Below are positions 18,731 through 26,866 of a stretch of DNA of 36,696 nucleotides, piece after piece; position 1 is the first letter of the stretch; the number at the start of each line of letters is the position of its first letter. Position numbers and translations under genes: made by a program. This DNA is from Prevotella sp. (GTDB taxonomy: Bacteria > Bacteroidota > Bacteroidia > Bacteroidales > Bacteroidaceae): positions 1-36,696 of the forward strand of contig JAFWSS010000147.1 in NCBI GenBank assembly GCA_017524385.1, given 5' to 3'. The notes beneath the pieces are model-generated. The model did no database searches. It had not been told where the DNA came from and worked only from the letters and a program-made list of their open reading frames with translations.

Positions 18731-18847
18731 ATTGACATTTATTATGGTTTATTCAATCGATTACGCAGGAAAAAGTTATAAAATTTGTTAAATTTTCAAT
18801 TGTGTGGGTGCACAACATTTTTCCGTTGAAAAAATTTATTTAATAAT

Positions 18848-18878
18848 TTTGGTCATTAAGAAAAATGCCTTACCTTTG
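18848..18878 (+). promoter_or_regulatory. Orphan promoter (TTTG-N19-TACCTTTG)
   Basis: TTTG (18848-18851) and TACCTTTG (18871-18878) with a 19-nt spacer match the Bacteroidetes consensus fully. No plus-strand gene follows; a terminator lies about 60-95 nt downstream. Confidence 0.7.
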
Positions 18879-18882
18879 CATC

Positions 18883-18979
18883 GTTATCCTGAAAACAATC
18901 TTTTTACCTTAAAAAAAACTAATACCTATTGAAGATTCGAAGCGGTCGCCTGAGAAGGTCATCGCTTTTTTTGTTTTTA
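18883..18979 (+). ncRNA. Candidate small RNA, about 95 nt
   Basis: This stretch runs from the predicted start of the orphan promoter to an intrinsic terminator. The terminator stem is AAGCGGT (18940-18946) with ATCGCTT (18961-18967), containing an inner GCC/GGT stem, followed by seven T's, a G and five more T's. There is no ORF of useful length. The gene downstream is on the opposite strand, so the transcript serves no visible coding sequence. It matches no RNA family I can recognise. Confidence 0.55.
18940..18979 (+). terminator. Intrinsic terminator of the candidate small RNA
   Basis: A 7-bp outer stem (one G-T wobble) and a 3-bp inner stem are followed by a strong T tract at 18966-18978. 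The complementary strand has no T tract after the stem, so the terminator faces plus. Confidence 0.75.
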
Positions 18980-18997
18980 TAAGGTTTAGTTTTTTTC

Positions 18998-19078
18998 TTG
19001 GTAATCCTGGTTTTCCTAGTAAGCCTAGTAATCCTGGTTTTCCTGGTAATCCTGGTTTTCCTGGTAATCTTGGTTTTT
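18998..19078. repeat. 9-bp-period CCTGG/CCTAG repeat
   Basis: The core CTRG (or TTGG at the ends) recurs every 9 bp at 18998, 19007, 19016, 19025, 19034, 19043, 19052, 19061 and 19070. TAATCCTGG and TTTTCCTGG units alternate. It abuts the stop codon of the DUF4249 gene and shares period and core with the array at 4791-4864. A plus-strand reading gives GNPGFP-like triplets, but no start codon or promoter supports a protein. Confidence 0.85.
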
Positions 19079-19079
19079 C

Positions 19080-19967
19080 CTATTTTCCCCCAAAACTATC
19101 TATTATTCCAGGCAGGTCGTATTCCTTTACATCGTTGAGGTTGAGGACGACGGTGTCGCCATAGGTGATGCTTGATGCCATGAAATAGCCGAGGCAACCA
19201 CCGGATACGTTGCTGATGGGGTTGGCTCCTTGGCCTTGTCCGGCGAATAAAGTCCTGAAATAGTCATAAGCAGGCAGGTCGAGGGTTTGGAGTTGGATCA
19301 TGATGGTGTCCCCGTCGTAAAGGATATGCTCCCAGTCATCCTCTTTGTCATCAAGAGCCATTCGCTCCATCATGCAATGAATGTCGCGGAACACCATTCC
19401 CGGGGGATTCCCCCGGTCGTCGAAGACGCTCCATCGGTATGCCCTTTTCTGCATCTTCGGTGTGACATGCGGGTTGGAGGAGTGCCGGTCGACGCGGTAA
19501 AGGAAATAGTTGCGCTGCTCCGGGTCGGGGTCTGTGGCCCACAGCACGTCGACGAGCAATCGTTCGTCAATAATGTTGAACCAGTAGAAATTTGTGGAGA
19601 GGATGGTGGAATGAGCCGGCATGGTGGAGTACGCCTCGTAACGTTTTCCCTCGAAATCCACTGTCATGCGGTAGTTGTGCCCTGCTACCCCTACCAGGTT
19701 CGTCCGGTAGCATCCATCCTTCGGGTCATAGTTTAGTCGATGCTCCTCGCCGTTGTCATAGATGGAGATGCTGGCTCCTGGCAGGGAAACACCTTTTATG
19801 GAATCATTGACGGAGCGTGAGCGCCTCACCGACACCTCGGTGCCCTCATTGGTCACCCGTCCTTCGATGACCACCATGGGGTCAATCTCATGATAGTGTA
19901 TGTCTATCTCCTTCTCGCATGAAACGAGTAGTAGCAGCAGCGTGGTGATGGTCAGCAACTTTTTCAT
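19080..19967 (-). CDS. DUF4249-type outer-membrane lipoprotein
   Basis: 295 aa. A signal peptide with lipobox (LLVSC, Cys17) is followed by a short acidic linker and a beta-rich N-terminal domain with the VVIEGRVTNEGTEVSVRRS and PGASISIYDNGEE segments typical of DUF4249. That family is regularly encoded next to a TonB-dependent receptor in Bacteroidetes and is presumed to be its surface-exposed partner. Here the start codon lies two bases past the receptor's stop codon, so co-transcription and coupling are very likely. The substrate is unknown. The gene ends against the 9-bp repeat array, and no T-run terminator was found on this strand. Confidence 0.85.
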   Translation of the reverse strand: MKKLLTITTLLLLLVSCEKEIDIHYHEIDPMVVIEGRVTNEGTEVSVRRSRSVNDSIKGVSLPGASISIYDNGEEHRLNYDPKDGCYRTNLVGVAGHNYRMTVDFEGKRYEAYSTMPAHSTILSTNFYWFNIIDERLLVDVLWATDPDPEQRNYFLYRVDRHSSNPHVTPKMQKRAYRWSVFDDRGNPPGMVFRDIHCMMERMALDDKEDDWEHILYDGDTIMIQLQTLDLPAYDYFRTLFAGQGQGANPISNVSGGCLGYFMASSITYGDTVVLNLNDVKEYDLPGIIDSFGGK

Positions 19968-19969
19968 GA

Positions 19970-22042
19970 TCAGTATTTCACGGTGAATGAAACGTATGGG
20001 ACGATGCCGAACATGGCGAAGAGTGTGGCTTTGGTGCCAGAAGGCTTGTCGTCATCGTTCTCAAACCTGATGACAAGTGGATTGTATCTGTTGTAGGTGT
20101 TATAGGTGCCAAACGCCCATAGGTGTGTGCTGCGCCGCCATTTCTTGGTATATGTTGCACCGAGGTCGAGTCGGTGGTTGGCTGGTGCGCGGTATCCGTT
20201 TCTCTCTGCATAATAGTAGAATGTGCGTCCGTCAATCTCATATTTCGCACTGGGGGCCGTGAGTGCCTGCCCTGTGTTGTAGTGCCACATGGCGGTGAAC
20301 TCCCACGAGTCGTTGGCCCTGTAGATGCCGATGACGCTGATGTCGTGACGGCGGTCGTTGGATGCGGTGTACCACTCTCCGTTGTTGATGCCCGCAATCT
20401 TGTTCTGTGACCACGAGAGCGTGTATGCCAGCCATCCTGTCAGTTTTCCCTTGTTCTTGTGCGCGCAGAATTCCAGACCGTAGGCACGTCCTTTTCCTCC
20501 GAGCAGGATGCGTTCTATCTCTACCTCCGAATAGAACGATTTACCGTCGCGGTAGTCGTAGATGTTTCTCACCCATTTGTAGTAGCCCTCGGCGCTGAAA
20601 TCGTAGTCGCCATTCCTTGTGATGCCCGTCCATCCCATTGCCACCTGGTCGGCCAATTCCGGTTTGAGCAGGTTGCTTGTCATGGTGTATCTGTCGAACG
20701 GCATGGACATCGAGGCGGCCCTGATGGCGTGTATGTCTTGTGTGCTTCTGCTGTACCCCATCTTGATGCTGTGACGTTGTGAGAGTTTGAGGTTGGCGCT
20801 CAGGCGTGGTTCCAGGTCGCAGTAGGTTTTCACGACGTGCCATTTCTCGGGATTGGTCGTGTTGATGATGTTCCCTTCGGAATCCAACTCATAGTAGGGT
20901 GCTCCTCCCAATACGGAGTGCAGTCGCAGGCGTATTCCCGCCGAGATGTTAAGCCTGTCGTTGATGTTGAGTTCCTGGTTCACCCACAGGGCATTGCTCC
21001 ACGCGTCGCGTTTCTCCTTTTGATGCAGGAGGTTGATGTCCCATTCAGCCGACAGCAGTTGCAGGTAGGTGGACTCCAGTCCATACTTGAGAGTGAATTT
21101 CTTCGATGGTGCCCACCGCTGGTCGTGATGGAAGGTGAGGTGTCGGATGAATCCCTTCATCGTGTAGTAGATATCCATCATGTCGATGCCAATGTCGTCG
21201 GCGAAAGCGCTGTAGGTGAGTTGGGTGTGTGCATATAGACGGCTGTTGGCATTGTGCAGCCAACTGGCATTGGCCGTGGTGTTGTCCCATTTCATGTCGG
21301 TGAGGTCTTCTACTCCGATGTTGTCTCTTCCCTTGAAGAAAGTGAGCGACAACCTGTCGCGTGTTGACAGGCGGAAGGTGAGTTGCAGGTTGGCGTCGTA
21401 GAAATTGAATGTGTTGTCCCTGAAGTCTTTCTTGGCTTTGAGGAAGAAGTCGAGGTACGACCTTCTGCCTGCGAAGAGGAATGATGACTTGTCTTTCTGG
21501 ATGGGTCCTTCCGCCGCCACGTTTGAAGAGAGTAGTCCGACGGTTGCGTTGAGATGGTATTGGCTTATGTCGCCCACCCGTGTGCTGATATCAAAGACCG
21601 ACGAGGTGGCTCCTCCGTAGTTGGCTGGCACAAGTCCTTTGTATAATGCAGCGTTGCTAAGTGCGTTGTCGTTGAACGTGGAGATGAGCCCCATGAGATG
21701 TCCGGCATTGTATATGGTAGCCCCGTCGAGCAGGATGAGGTTCTGTGCCGAAGTGCCGCCCCTCACCTGGTATCCGCTCGTCGCTTCGCTCTCGCTTTTC
21801 ACTCCAGGGAGCAGTTGCAGCGACCTGATGATGTCGCGCTCTCCGAAGAGTGCGGGAGTCTTGCTCATCGTTCCTATGTCGATGCGCTCCACTCCTACCT
21901 GCACTTCGTTGAGTCTGCGTTGTGCGGTACGAGACATCACGGTGACCCCCTCAAGGGTGTCCTCACGCACCACGTCGTCGGTCTGGGCGTGAAGAGTGGA
22001 GGCCCCACAAAGGAGCATCACCAATGTTTTCCACCGTTTCAT
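19970..22042 (-). CDS. TonB-dependent outer-membrane receptor paired with DUF4249
   Basis: 690 aa. Signal peptide 1-19 (ending TLHAQ), then a plug domain at about 30-160 with the motifs GVTVMSRTAQ, LLPGVKSESEATSGYQVRGG and NLILLDGATIYNAGH. A long beta-barrel follows and ends in an aromatic C-terminus (SFTVKY). Most receptors of this DUF4249-linked type carry a carboxypeptidase-regulatory-like beta domain before the plug; here the plug begins almost directly after the signal peptide, so that domain is missing. It is downstream of a TerB-like gene with a 16-nt gap. The transported substrate cannot be told from sequence. Confidence 0.87.
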   Translation of the reverse strand: MKRWKTLVMLLCGASTLHAQTDDVVREDTLEGVTVMSRTAQRRLNEVQVGVERIDIGTMSKTPALFGERDIIRSLQLLPGVKSESEATSGYQVRGGTSAQNLILLDGATIYNAGHLMGLISTFNDNALSNAALYKGLVPANYGGATSSVFDISTRVGDISQYHLNATVGLLSSNVAAEGPIQKDKSSFLFAGRRSYLDFFLKAKKDFRDNTFNFYDANLQLTFRLSTRDRLSLTFFKGRDNIGVEDLTDMKWDNTTANASWLHNANSRLYAHTQLTYSAFADDIGIDMMDIYYTMKGFIRHLTFHHDQRWAPSKKFTLKYGLESTYLQLLSAEWDINLLHQKEKRDAWSNALWVNQELNINDRLNISAGIRLRLHSVLGGAPYYELDSEGNIINTTNPEKWHVVKTYCDLEPRLSANLKLSQRHSIKMGYSRSTQDIHAIRAASMSMPFDRYTMTSNLLKPELADQVAMGWTGITRNGDYDFSAEGYYKWVRNIYDYRDGKSFYSEVEIERILLGGKGRAYGLEFCAHKNKGKLTGWLAYTLSWSQNKIAGINNGEWYTASNDRRHDISVIGIYRANDSWEFTAMWHYNTGQALTAPSAKYEIDGRTFYYYAERNGYRAPANHRLDLGATYTKKWRRSTHLWAFGTYNTYNRYNPLVIRFENDDDKPSGTKATLFAMFGIVPYVSFTVKY

Positions 22043-22058
22043 ATATGTCCTTGCAACT

Positions 22059-22430
22059 TTATAGGTTGTCGGGGTCTTTGGGGAGATTGAACTTGTCTAA
22101 AAGAATGTCGAAGAACACTTGTTCGTGTTCGGTCACCTTGCCGTCTGCAAAGATCATGTGGGCGATGAATTTGGCCACGTATGCCCTTTGCAGGTCGTTC
22201 ATGTTAAGGATGGTTTGGGTCAGGGTTGGTTCGTCAAGTTGCCTGGATTCTTCACGCTCCTTTTCGGTGAGTCCAATGATGTCGATGATTTCCTTGACGA
22301 GTTCATACTCCTGGGGGTCTCTTTCTCCGTCAACCACCATGGCAGCGCAAACCACCTGGTAGATGCACTCTTTTTCTATGGATGAATAATTGGAGAGCAC
22401 CAATTTGTCTAAAGCCGTAAAATTCAACAT
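22059..22430 (-). CDS. TerB-like helical protein
   Basis: 123 aa, no signal peptide. It is all-helical in appearance, with the acidic loops MVVDGERDPQEYELV and MIFADGKVTEHEQ spaced about 75 residues apart. This two-fold DG(E/K)xxxxE pattern is characteristic of the TerB/DjlA-like domain, thought to bind metal or membranes. A link to tellurite is not implied. It is the first gene of a likely three-gene unit with the TonB receptor (16-nt gap) and the DUF4249 gene, and the promoter at 22456-22463 lies just upstream. Confidence 0.7.
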   Translation of the reverse strand: MLNFTALDKLVLSNYSSIEKECIYQVVCAAMVVDGERDPQEYELVKEIIDIIGLTEKEREESRQLDEPTLTQTILNMNDLQRAYVAKFIAHMIFADGKVTEHEQVFFDILLDKFNLPKDPDNL

Positions 22431-22455
22431 GTCATATTTTGTTTGATTTCCGCGA

Positions 22456-22463
22456 CAAAGTTA
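22456..22463 (-). promoter_or_regulatory. Bacteroidetes -7 element (TAACTTTG) for the TerB-TonB-DUF4249 unit
   Basis: TAACTTTG on the minus strand, 26 nt upstream of the ATG at 22430. The -33 region is weak. Confidence 0.6.
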
Positions 22464-22600
22464 ATCAACTTTTTCTTAAACTCTCACCATTTTTGAAAAG
22501 ATTTGAAAAAAAACATTCAGTGATTGTCGACAGACCATGCCAAAGAGCAACGTAAAAAAACAAATTGAGCGCGTTTTTTCTCAATGTAGGAAATTTTGCC

Positions 22601-22608
22601 TACTTTTG
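22601..22608 (+). promoter_or_regulatory. Bacteroidetes -7 element (TACTTTTG) for the EamA gene
   Basis: TACTTTTG followed by C matches TAnnTTTG and predicts a leader of about 37 nt to the ATG at 22650. No clean -33 TTTG is seen. Confidence 0.55.
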
Positions 22609-22649
22609 CAGGCTGAAATGGATGTGATGAGAAAATCATATGTCATAGA

Positions 22650-23579
22650 ATGATGATGGATAACAACAACCGACCTTTTTACGCACATTTGAGCATGTTT
22701 CTGGCATGCGCCATCTGGGGTCTGATGTCACCCATAGGAAAAGATGCGATGACACACGGTCTCGATGGCATCGTCATGGTGTCGTTCCGGGTGGCAGGAG
22801 GTGCGCTTCTTTTCTGGTTCACCTCGCTCTTCCTTCCTAAAGAGCATGTAGCCACTCGCGACAAGTTCATTTTTGCCGGTGCAGCACTATTCGGACTGGT
22901 GTGCAACCAATGCTGTTTCACCATCGGGTTGAGCATCACCTCGCCCGTCAATGCGAGCATCGTCACTACGTCGATGCCCATCTTCGCCATGCTTCTCTCT
23001 TTCCTCATACTCCATGAGCCCATCACATGGAAAAAGGCGGGAGGCGTTGCCATTGGATGCTGTGGAGCAGTGACGCTCATCCTCACCAGCCTCTCGGCTT
23101 CAGATGCCAAGGTGGGTGATATCCGTGGAGACCTTCTCGTGTTGGGTGCACAGTTTTCCTATGCCTTGTTTCTCTCCCTCTTCAACAAGTTCATCAAGAA
23201 ATATTCCATTTTTACTGTGAACAAATGGATGTTCCTGTGGGCCACCATCATTGTTTGGCCGTTTACAGGATTCCATGTGTCGCAGACCGAGTGGGCAGCC
23301 GTGAACTTCACGACATGGATGGAAACGGCTTATGTGGTGGTGTTCGGAACTTTTTTGGGATACATCCTTATCGTCAATGCTCAGAAGGTGCTGCGCCCCA
23401 CGGTTGTTGCCATCTACAATTACGTTCAGCCATTGGTGGCCGTCATCGTCAGCCTTGCCATGGGTATCGGCGTTGTGAAATGGAGCCAGGGTTTGGCTGT
23501 GCTGCTCGTGTTTGCAGGAGTGTGGATGGTGACGAAGTCGAAGTCAAGACGCGACATGCTCGAGGAGGAGAAAAGATGA
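22650..23579 (+). CDS. EamA/DMT-family inner-membrane transporter
   Basis: 309 aa with about ten hydrophobic segments in two homologous halves, the 5+5 arrangement of drug/metabolite transporters. Recognisable blocks are ACAIWGLMSPIGKDA near the N-terminus, the SPVNASIVTTSMPIFAMLLS segment closing the first half, and LRPTVVAIYNYVQPLVAVIVS in the second half, which is typical of EamA. A basic tail (KSKSRRDMLEEEKR) ends it in the cytoplasm. Three consecutive ATGs at 22650-22658 make the exact start uncertain. The substrate is unknown. It converges on the ccsA gene with a 20-nt gap. Confidence 0.88.
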   Translation: MMMDNNNRPFYAHLSMFLACAIWGLMSPIGKDAMTHGLDGIVMVSFRVAGGALLFWFTSLFLPKEHVATRDKFIFAGAALFGLVCNQCCFTIGLSITSPVNASIVTTSMPIFAMLLSFLILHEPITWKKAGGVAIGCCGAVTLILTSLSASDAKVGDIRGDLLVLGAQFSYALFLSLFNKFIKKYSIFTVNKWMFLWATIIVWPFTGFHVSQTEWAAVNFTTWMETAYVVVFGTFLGYILIVNAQKVLRPTVVAIYNYVQPLVAVIVSLAMGIGVVKWSQGLAVLLVFAGVWMVTKSKSRRDMLEEEKR

Positions 23580-23599
23580 CGCTTATGAACCCCTAAAAA

Positions 23600-24385
23600 T
23601 CAAGTAGAATAGGTGTGCACTGAACTTCCCTGTGCGGATGGCAAGTAATTGATACCCCACCAGCACATTTGGAGCAGGATGAAAGCGGCAATGAGCATCC
23701 ATAGCGACAGACGTAGACGGTGGTGAGGCATCAGCCGGTAGTGGATGTAGGCTAAATAGGCAAACCAGGTGATGGCCGCCCATGTCTCTTTAGGATCCCA
23801 TGACCAGTAGTGCCCCCATGCCTCTTTTGCCCATAAGGCACCGAAGAGCATGCCGATGGTCATGAAGGCCAGTCCCACGTATACGAGGTTGTCGGTGATT
23901 TCCATCTCATCTGCCGACGCGTGGTCTTTCTTGAAAAACAGCAGATAGAGCGCCATGACGGTAGCGGCACCGAGGAGAGCGTAGGCAAACATATAGACGA
24001 TGACGTGGGGGGCGAACCATGGGCTTTGCAGTGCGGGCATCAGCGTCTTGGAGTGAATCTCAGGCTTGAAGAGGTTGACGCAGATGAAGACGGTGGCGAG
24101 TATGGTCGAGAAAGTGAGTATCCACTTGTATTTCCACCGGCTATAGACCATGAGGCCTGCCAGTGGCAGGAAAAGGGAATACCACAACCGTGTCTCGCCC
24201 ATGGTGCGGAGAGGTGGGCGTTCCAAGGATACCCACATGAGAAGGATGTAACAGAAAAACACAGCCAGGCCGGCCGCGGTGAAAAGAACTGCGATGCGAC
24301 CTTTTTCTTTCCATGCTCCGACGGCCCCCGCTATCCACAGTAGCAGCGCCACGGAAGCAAAATAGATAAATTGATCCCAACTCAT
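23600..24385 (-). CDS. ccsA: Cytochrome c biogenesis protein CcsA (System II)
   Basis: 261 aa, with about eight hydrophobic segments. The WWD heme-handling motif is at residues 185-206 (WAKEAWGHYWSWDPKETW). Candidate heme-ligand histidines are His127 in the APHVIVY segment and one near the C-terminus. CcsA with CcsB/ResB carries heme across the membrane and attaches it to CxxCH motifs of periplasmic cytochromes c. Its ATG overlaps the ccsB stop by 4 nt (ATGA), and it is the last gene of nrfH-nrfA-ccsB-ccsA. Its likely clients are the NrfH and NrfA encoded upstream. Confidence 0.9.
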   Translation of the reverse strand: MSWDQFIYFASVALLLWIAGAVGAWKEKGRIAVLFTAAGLAVFFCYILLMWVSLERPPLRTMGETRLWYSLFLPLAGLMVYSRWKYKWILTFSTILATVFICVNLFKPEIHSKTLMPALQSPWFAPHVIVYMFAYALLGAATVMALYLLFFKKDHASADEMEITDNLVYVGLAFMTIGMLFGALWAKEAWGHYWSWDPKETWAAITWFAYLAYIHYRLMPHHRLRLSLWMLIAAFILLQMCWWGINYLPSAQGSSVHTYST

Positions 24386-25266
24386 GGCTTACTCCTCCTC
24401 CTTACTCCTAAGACAAACATACATACAGCACCCGCCAGCATCATGTAGATACCGGTGTAGACTGCTGGCAACCAAGGGTCGCTCACCAGTTCCAAGATAC
24501 TGATGTTGCTCATACTGCCCATCGCCGTGTCATAGCCATATTGATAGATTTTCCATCCCTCCACCTCGACAGGTTTGTTCACATCGACAGTGGCTTGGAT
24601 GTTCTTACCCGTTTTGGTCAGAATCTGCACCTCAGAGGCGAAGCGTTTGGGAGTGCCGTCGTCATACTCCTCCATGATGAATCGTTTCAGTTCGATGGCG
24701 ATGGGAAGTTCCTTGACCAAGCCGTCGTCGCTGAGGGCACGCCACTCCGGCTCTCCGATGGCGGTGATCATCTTCAGACGTTGCATGTCGGCGTTGCCCA
24801 GAGTGGCTGTGGTGATAGCAATGAAGAGTCCGAGATGGTTGAGCAGGAAGGGGATGTCGCGCCGCCAGTGGAAATGCAGGATATGGTGGATGATGACCTG
24901 GGAGAGTATGACGGTGATGTAGACATATATGATAACAAAAGGCCAGAAAGAGAGCATGTTGTAAATCCAGTCTCCGTTGGCGGACTGACGGGTGAGGCCC
25001 ATGATGATGGTGAGGCCCACCGCGAAGAGTAGTGCCGGCACCGCCGCACGATAGGTGCTTAGGAAACGGAAGGCATATGTCCGTTGGCGAAGCAGGTAGA
25101 TGCTGACACACAACACGATAAGTCCAGCGAGCACGATGATATTGGCTGGCCAGGCAAACGAATCCCAAACGACAGGGCCGACACTCAGTTCGAGCATCAG
25201 TCCTGCCACTACCAGGCCACAACAGATGATGAAGCCTTCACGGAGTGTCCATGGCTTGGTCCACAT
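24382..25266 (-). CDS. ResB/CcsB-like cytochrome c biogenesis protein
   Basis: 294 aa from the ATG at 25266, chosen because it overlaps the nrfA stop as TGATG; a longer frame from 25311 would reach into nrfA. Four N-terminal membrane segments come before a periplasmic domain (about 165-265, containing IQATVDVNKPVEVEGWKIYQYGYD, read as two motifs), and a final membrane segment and basic tail follow. The VNKPVEVEGWKIYQ motif is characteristic of ResB-type proteins, partners of CcsA in System II heme attachment. It is shorter than many ResB proteins, as is usual for the Bacteroidetes split form next to nrfA. Confidence 0.85.
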   Translation of the reverse strand: MWTKPWTLREGFIICCGLVVAGLMLELSVGPVVWDSFAWPANIIVLAGLIVLCVSIYLLRQRTYAFRFLSTYRAAVPALLFAVGLTIIMGLTRQSANGDWIYNMLSFWPFVIIYVYITVILSQVIIHHILHFHWRRDIPFLLNHLGLFIAITTATLGNADMQRLKMITAIGEPEWRALSDDGLVKELPIAIELKRFIMEEYDDGTPKRFASEVQILTKTGKNIQATVDVNKPVEVEGWKIYQYGYDTAMGSMSNISILELVSDPWLPAVYTGIYMMLAGAVCMFVLGVRRRSKP

Positions 25267-26813
25267 CAGAGTGATATGAGTTTGCCGTTCTTTTTTGCTT
25301 CCTCTATCCATTTAGGCTCAATCTCTAGCAGGAAGCGCTGCTTGTTGGCGTTCAAAGTCTTCATGTCGAGACCGATGGCTGCCTGAGCCTTCGCCTTGGT
25401 GGAATAGTCGGGTACGGGAATCTCGCCGATGTGACCATACTTGGCAGCCACACGGGCAATCAACAGACGTGCCTGCTGAGCATAGTCTACAGAGTGGGAG
25501 AGCAGGCGGGTCACCTCCTGGGGAGCATGGAAGGTGGCACCGTGTGAGGCGATGGCATAGTCCCAACGCCATTGGCTCTTTCGCAGCAGAGCCTGGATGG
25601 GAGCCATCTCTGCCTCGGTTGCCCCCTTGTCGATGATGAACTTCGCCTCGAAGTGGGCACGGGCTAACTCCTGCTCGGCACGGTCGCGCACCTCGTTGCA
25701 CTTTTCCTGACGCTCATAGACATTTTGGCGCAACACCTCGGCGTCCTGACGGTGACAGGTTTGGCAGGTACGGTCTATCTTAGCCAGCGGCGACATGATT
25801 TGATGGTCGGAGAACTTTACTCCACCCTCGCTCTTATAAGGCATGTGACAGTCGGCACAACTGACGCCACGTTGGGCGTGGATGCCCTGTTGTGACATTT
25901 CCCAGCCTGGATGCTGGGCTTTCAGGATCTTGGTTTTGGACAGAGGGTGAATATAGTCGTAGAAACCAATCTCGTCAAACCACTTCTCTGCAGCCTCGCA
26001 GGTCAGGCCATAGTGTTGGGGGAAGACCAAGTAATTGGCCTTGCCTGGGTTGTCTGGGTCGTTGGGTTTGATGAAGTAATACTCCACGTGGCACTGCGCA
26101 CAAACCAGTGAGCGCATTTCCTGATGGGAAGCTTTCTTCACATCCTTGCCCACACGGGCAAAAGCCTCGTAGATGGCGGGGCGTGCTGGGCGCAAATCCA
26201 TCGTGCGTGCATCGTGACAGTCGGAACAGCCTATGGTGTTCACTTCTTCGGCACCCAATTCACTCCACTTCTTGGCATAGAAGTTGGCTGGGTCCATGAC
26301 AGACTTCGAATCACTCAATTCGCGCATCATGCGAGGTACATCAGGCCCCTTGCATGTCCAGCAAGTAGCTGGCTGCATGTCTGCGGCGATAGAGTCGGCT
26401 CCTATCTGTATGCCGGGGTTGCCCGTGCGCAGTATCTTGCGCATGTCCTCAAGAGCGTGCTTGTGCCCACGGGGTGTGTTGTAATGACGTGAGAAAGCGT
26501 AGCCAGCCCACAACACCACCATTTCAGGACGTGCCTCCAGTACATCGACCTCTTGAGAACTGTTGAACTTTGACTTGAACGTGGTGTCCTCAGTCATTGC
26601 CCATGTTTCGTACTCACGTGGATAGTCTGCCTTGAACTTCTCGTTTTGTGCGATGATGGAGTCGGTAAACTCCGTACGCTTGTTGTTGAACACACTGGCC
26701 ACCTCGGCCCGACGTTCCATCAACGATGACACGAGCAGGCCTAAAAGAAACACTAAGATCATGGAACCTCCGAAGAGTGCCCAGCCTTGCCATTTTTTCA
26801 ATTTTTTTGCCAT
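25266..26813 (-). CDS. nrfA: Cytochrome c nitrite reductase, pentaheme NrfA
   Basis: 515 aa from the ATG at 26813, which gives a proper N-terminal membrane/signal segment (KKWQGWALFGGSMILV); the frame extends upstream without support. Five heme sites are visible: CWTCK (151-155), the lysine-ligated catalytic heme diagnostic of NrfA, and CSDCH (196-200), CAQCH (238-242), CADCH (319-323) and CQTCH (350-354). The family reduces nitrite to ammonium with six electrons in the periplasm. A 53-nt gap follows nrfH, its electron donor, and the ccsB start overlaps its stop. The uncleaved-looking N-terminus may anchor it to the membrane. Confidence 0.97.
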   Translation of the reverse strand: MAKKLKKWQGWALFGGSMILVFLLGLLVSSLMERRAEVASVFNNKRTEFTDSIIAQNEKFKADYPREYETWAMTEDTTFKSKFNSSQEVDVLEARPEMVVLWAGYAFSRHYNTPRGHKHALEDMRKILRTGNPGIQIGADSIAADMQPATCWTCKGPDVPRMMRELSDSKSVMDPANFYAKKWSELGAEEVNTIGCSDCHDARTMDLRPARPAIYEAFARVGKDVKKASHQEMRSLVCAQCHVEYYFIKPNDPDNPGKANYLVFPQHYGLTCEAAEKWFDEIGFYDYIHPLSKTKILKAQHPGWEMSQQGIHAQRGVSCADCHMPYKSEGGVKFSDHQIMSPLAKIDRTCQTCHRQDAEVLRQNVYERQEKCNEVRDRAEQELARAHFEAKFIIDKGATEAEMAPIQALLRKSQWRWDYAIASHGATFHAPQEVTRLLSHSVDYAQQARLLIARVAAKYGHIGEIPVPDYSTKAKAQAAIGLDMKTLNANKQRFLLEIEPKWIEEAKKNGKLISL

Positions 26814-26866
26814 AATATTTGTTTTTTCAAATTTCGGTTTGGGATAGAAGTAGAGAAGTTCTGGCA

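Noticed and set aside
18998-19078. Collagen-like (Gly-X-Pro) coding segment
   Set aside because: One plus frame reads GNPGFP-like triplets, but there is no start codon or promoter, serine replaces glycine in places, and the sister array at 4791 does not give glycine in that frame.
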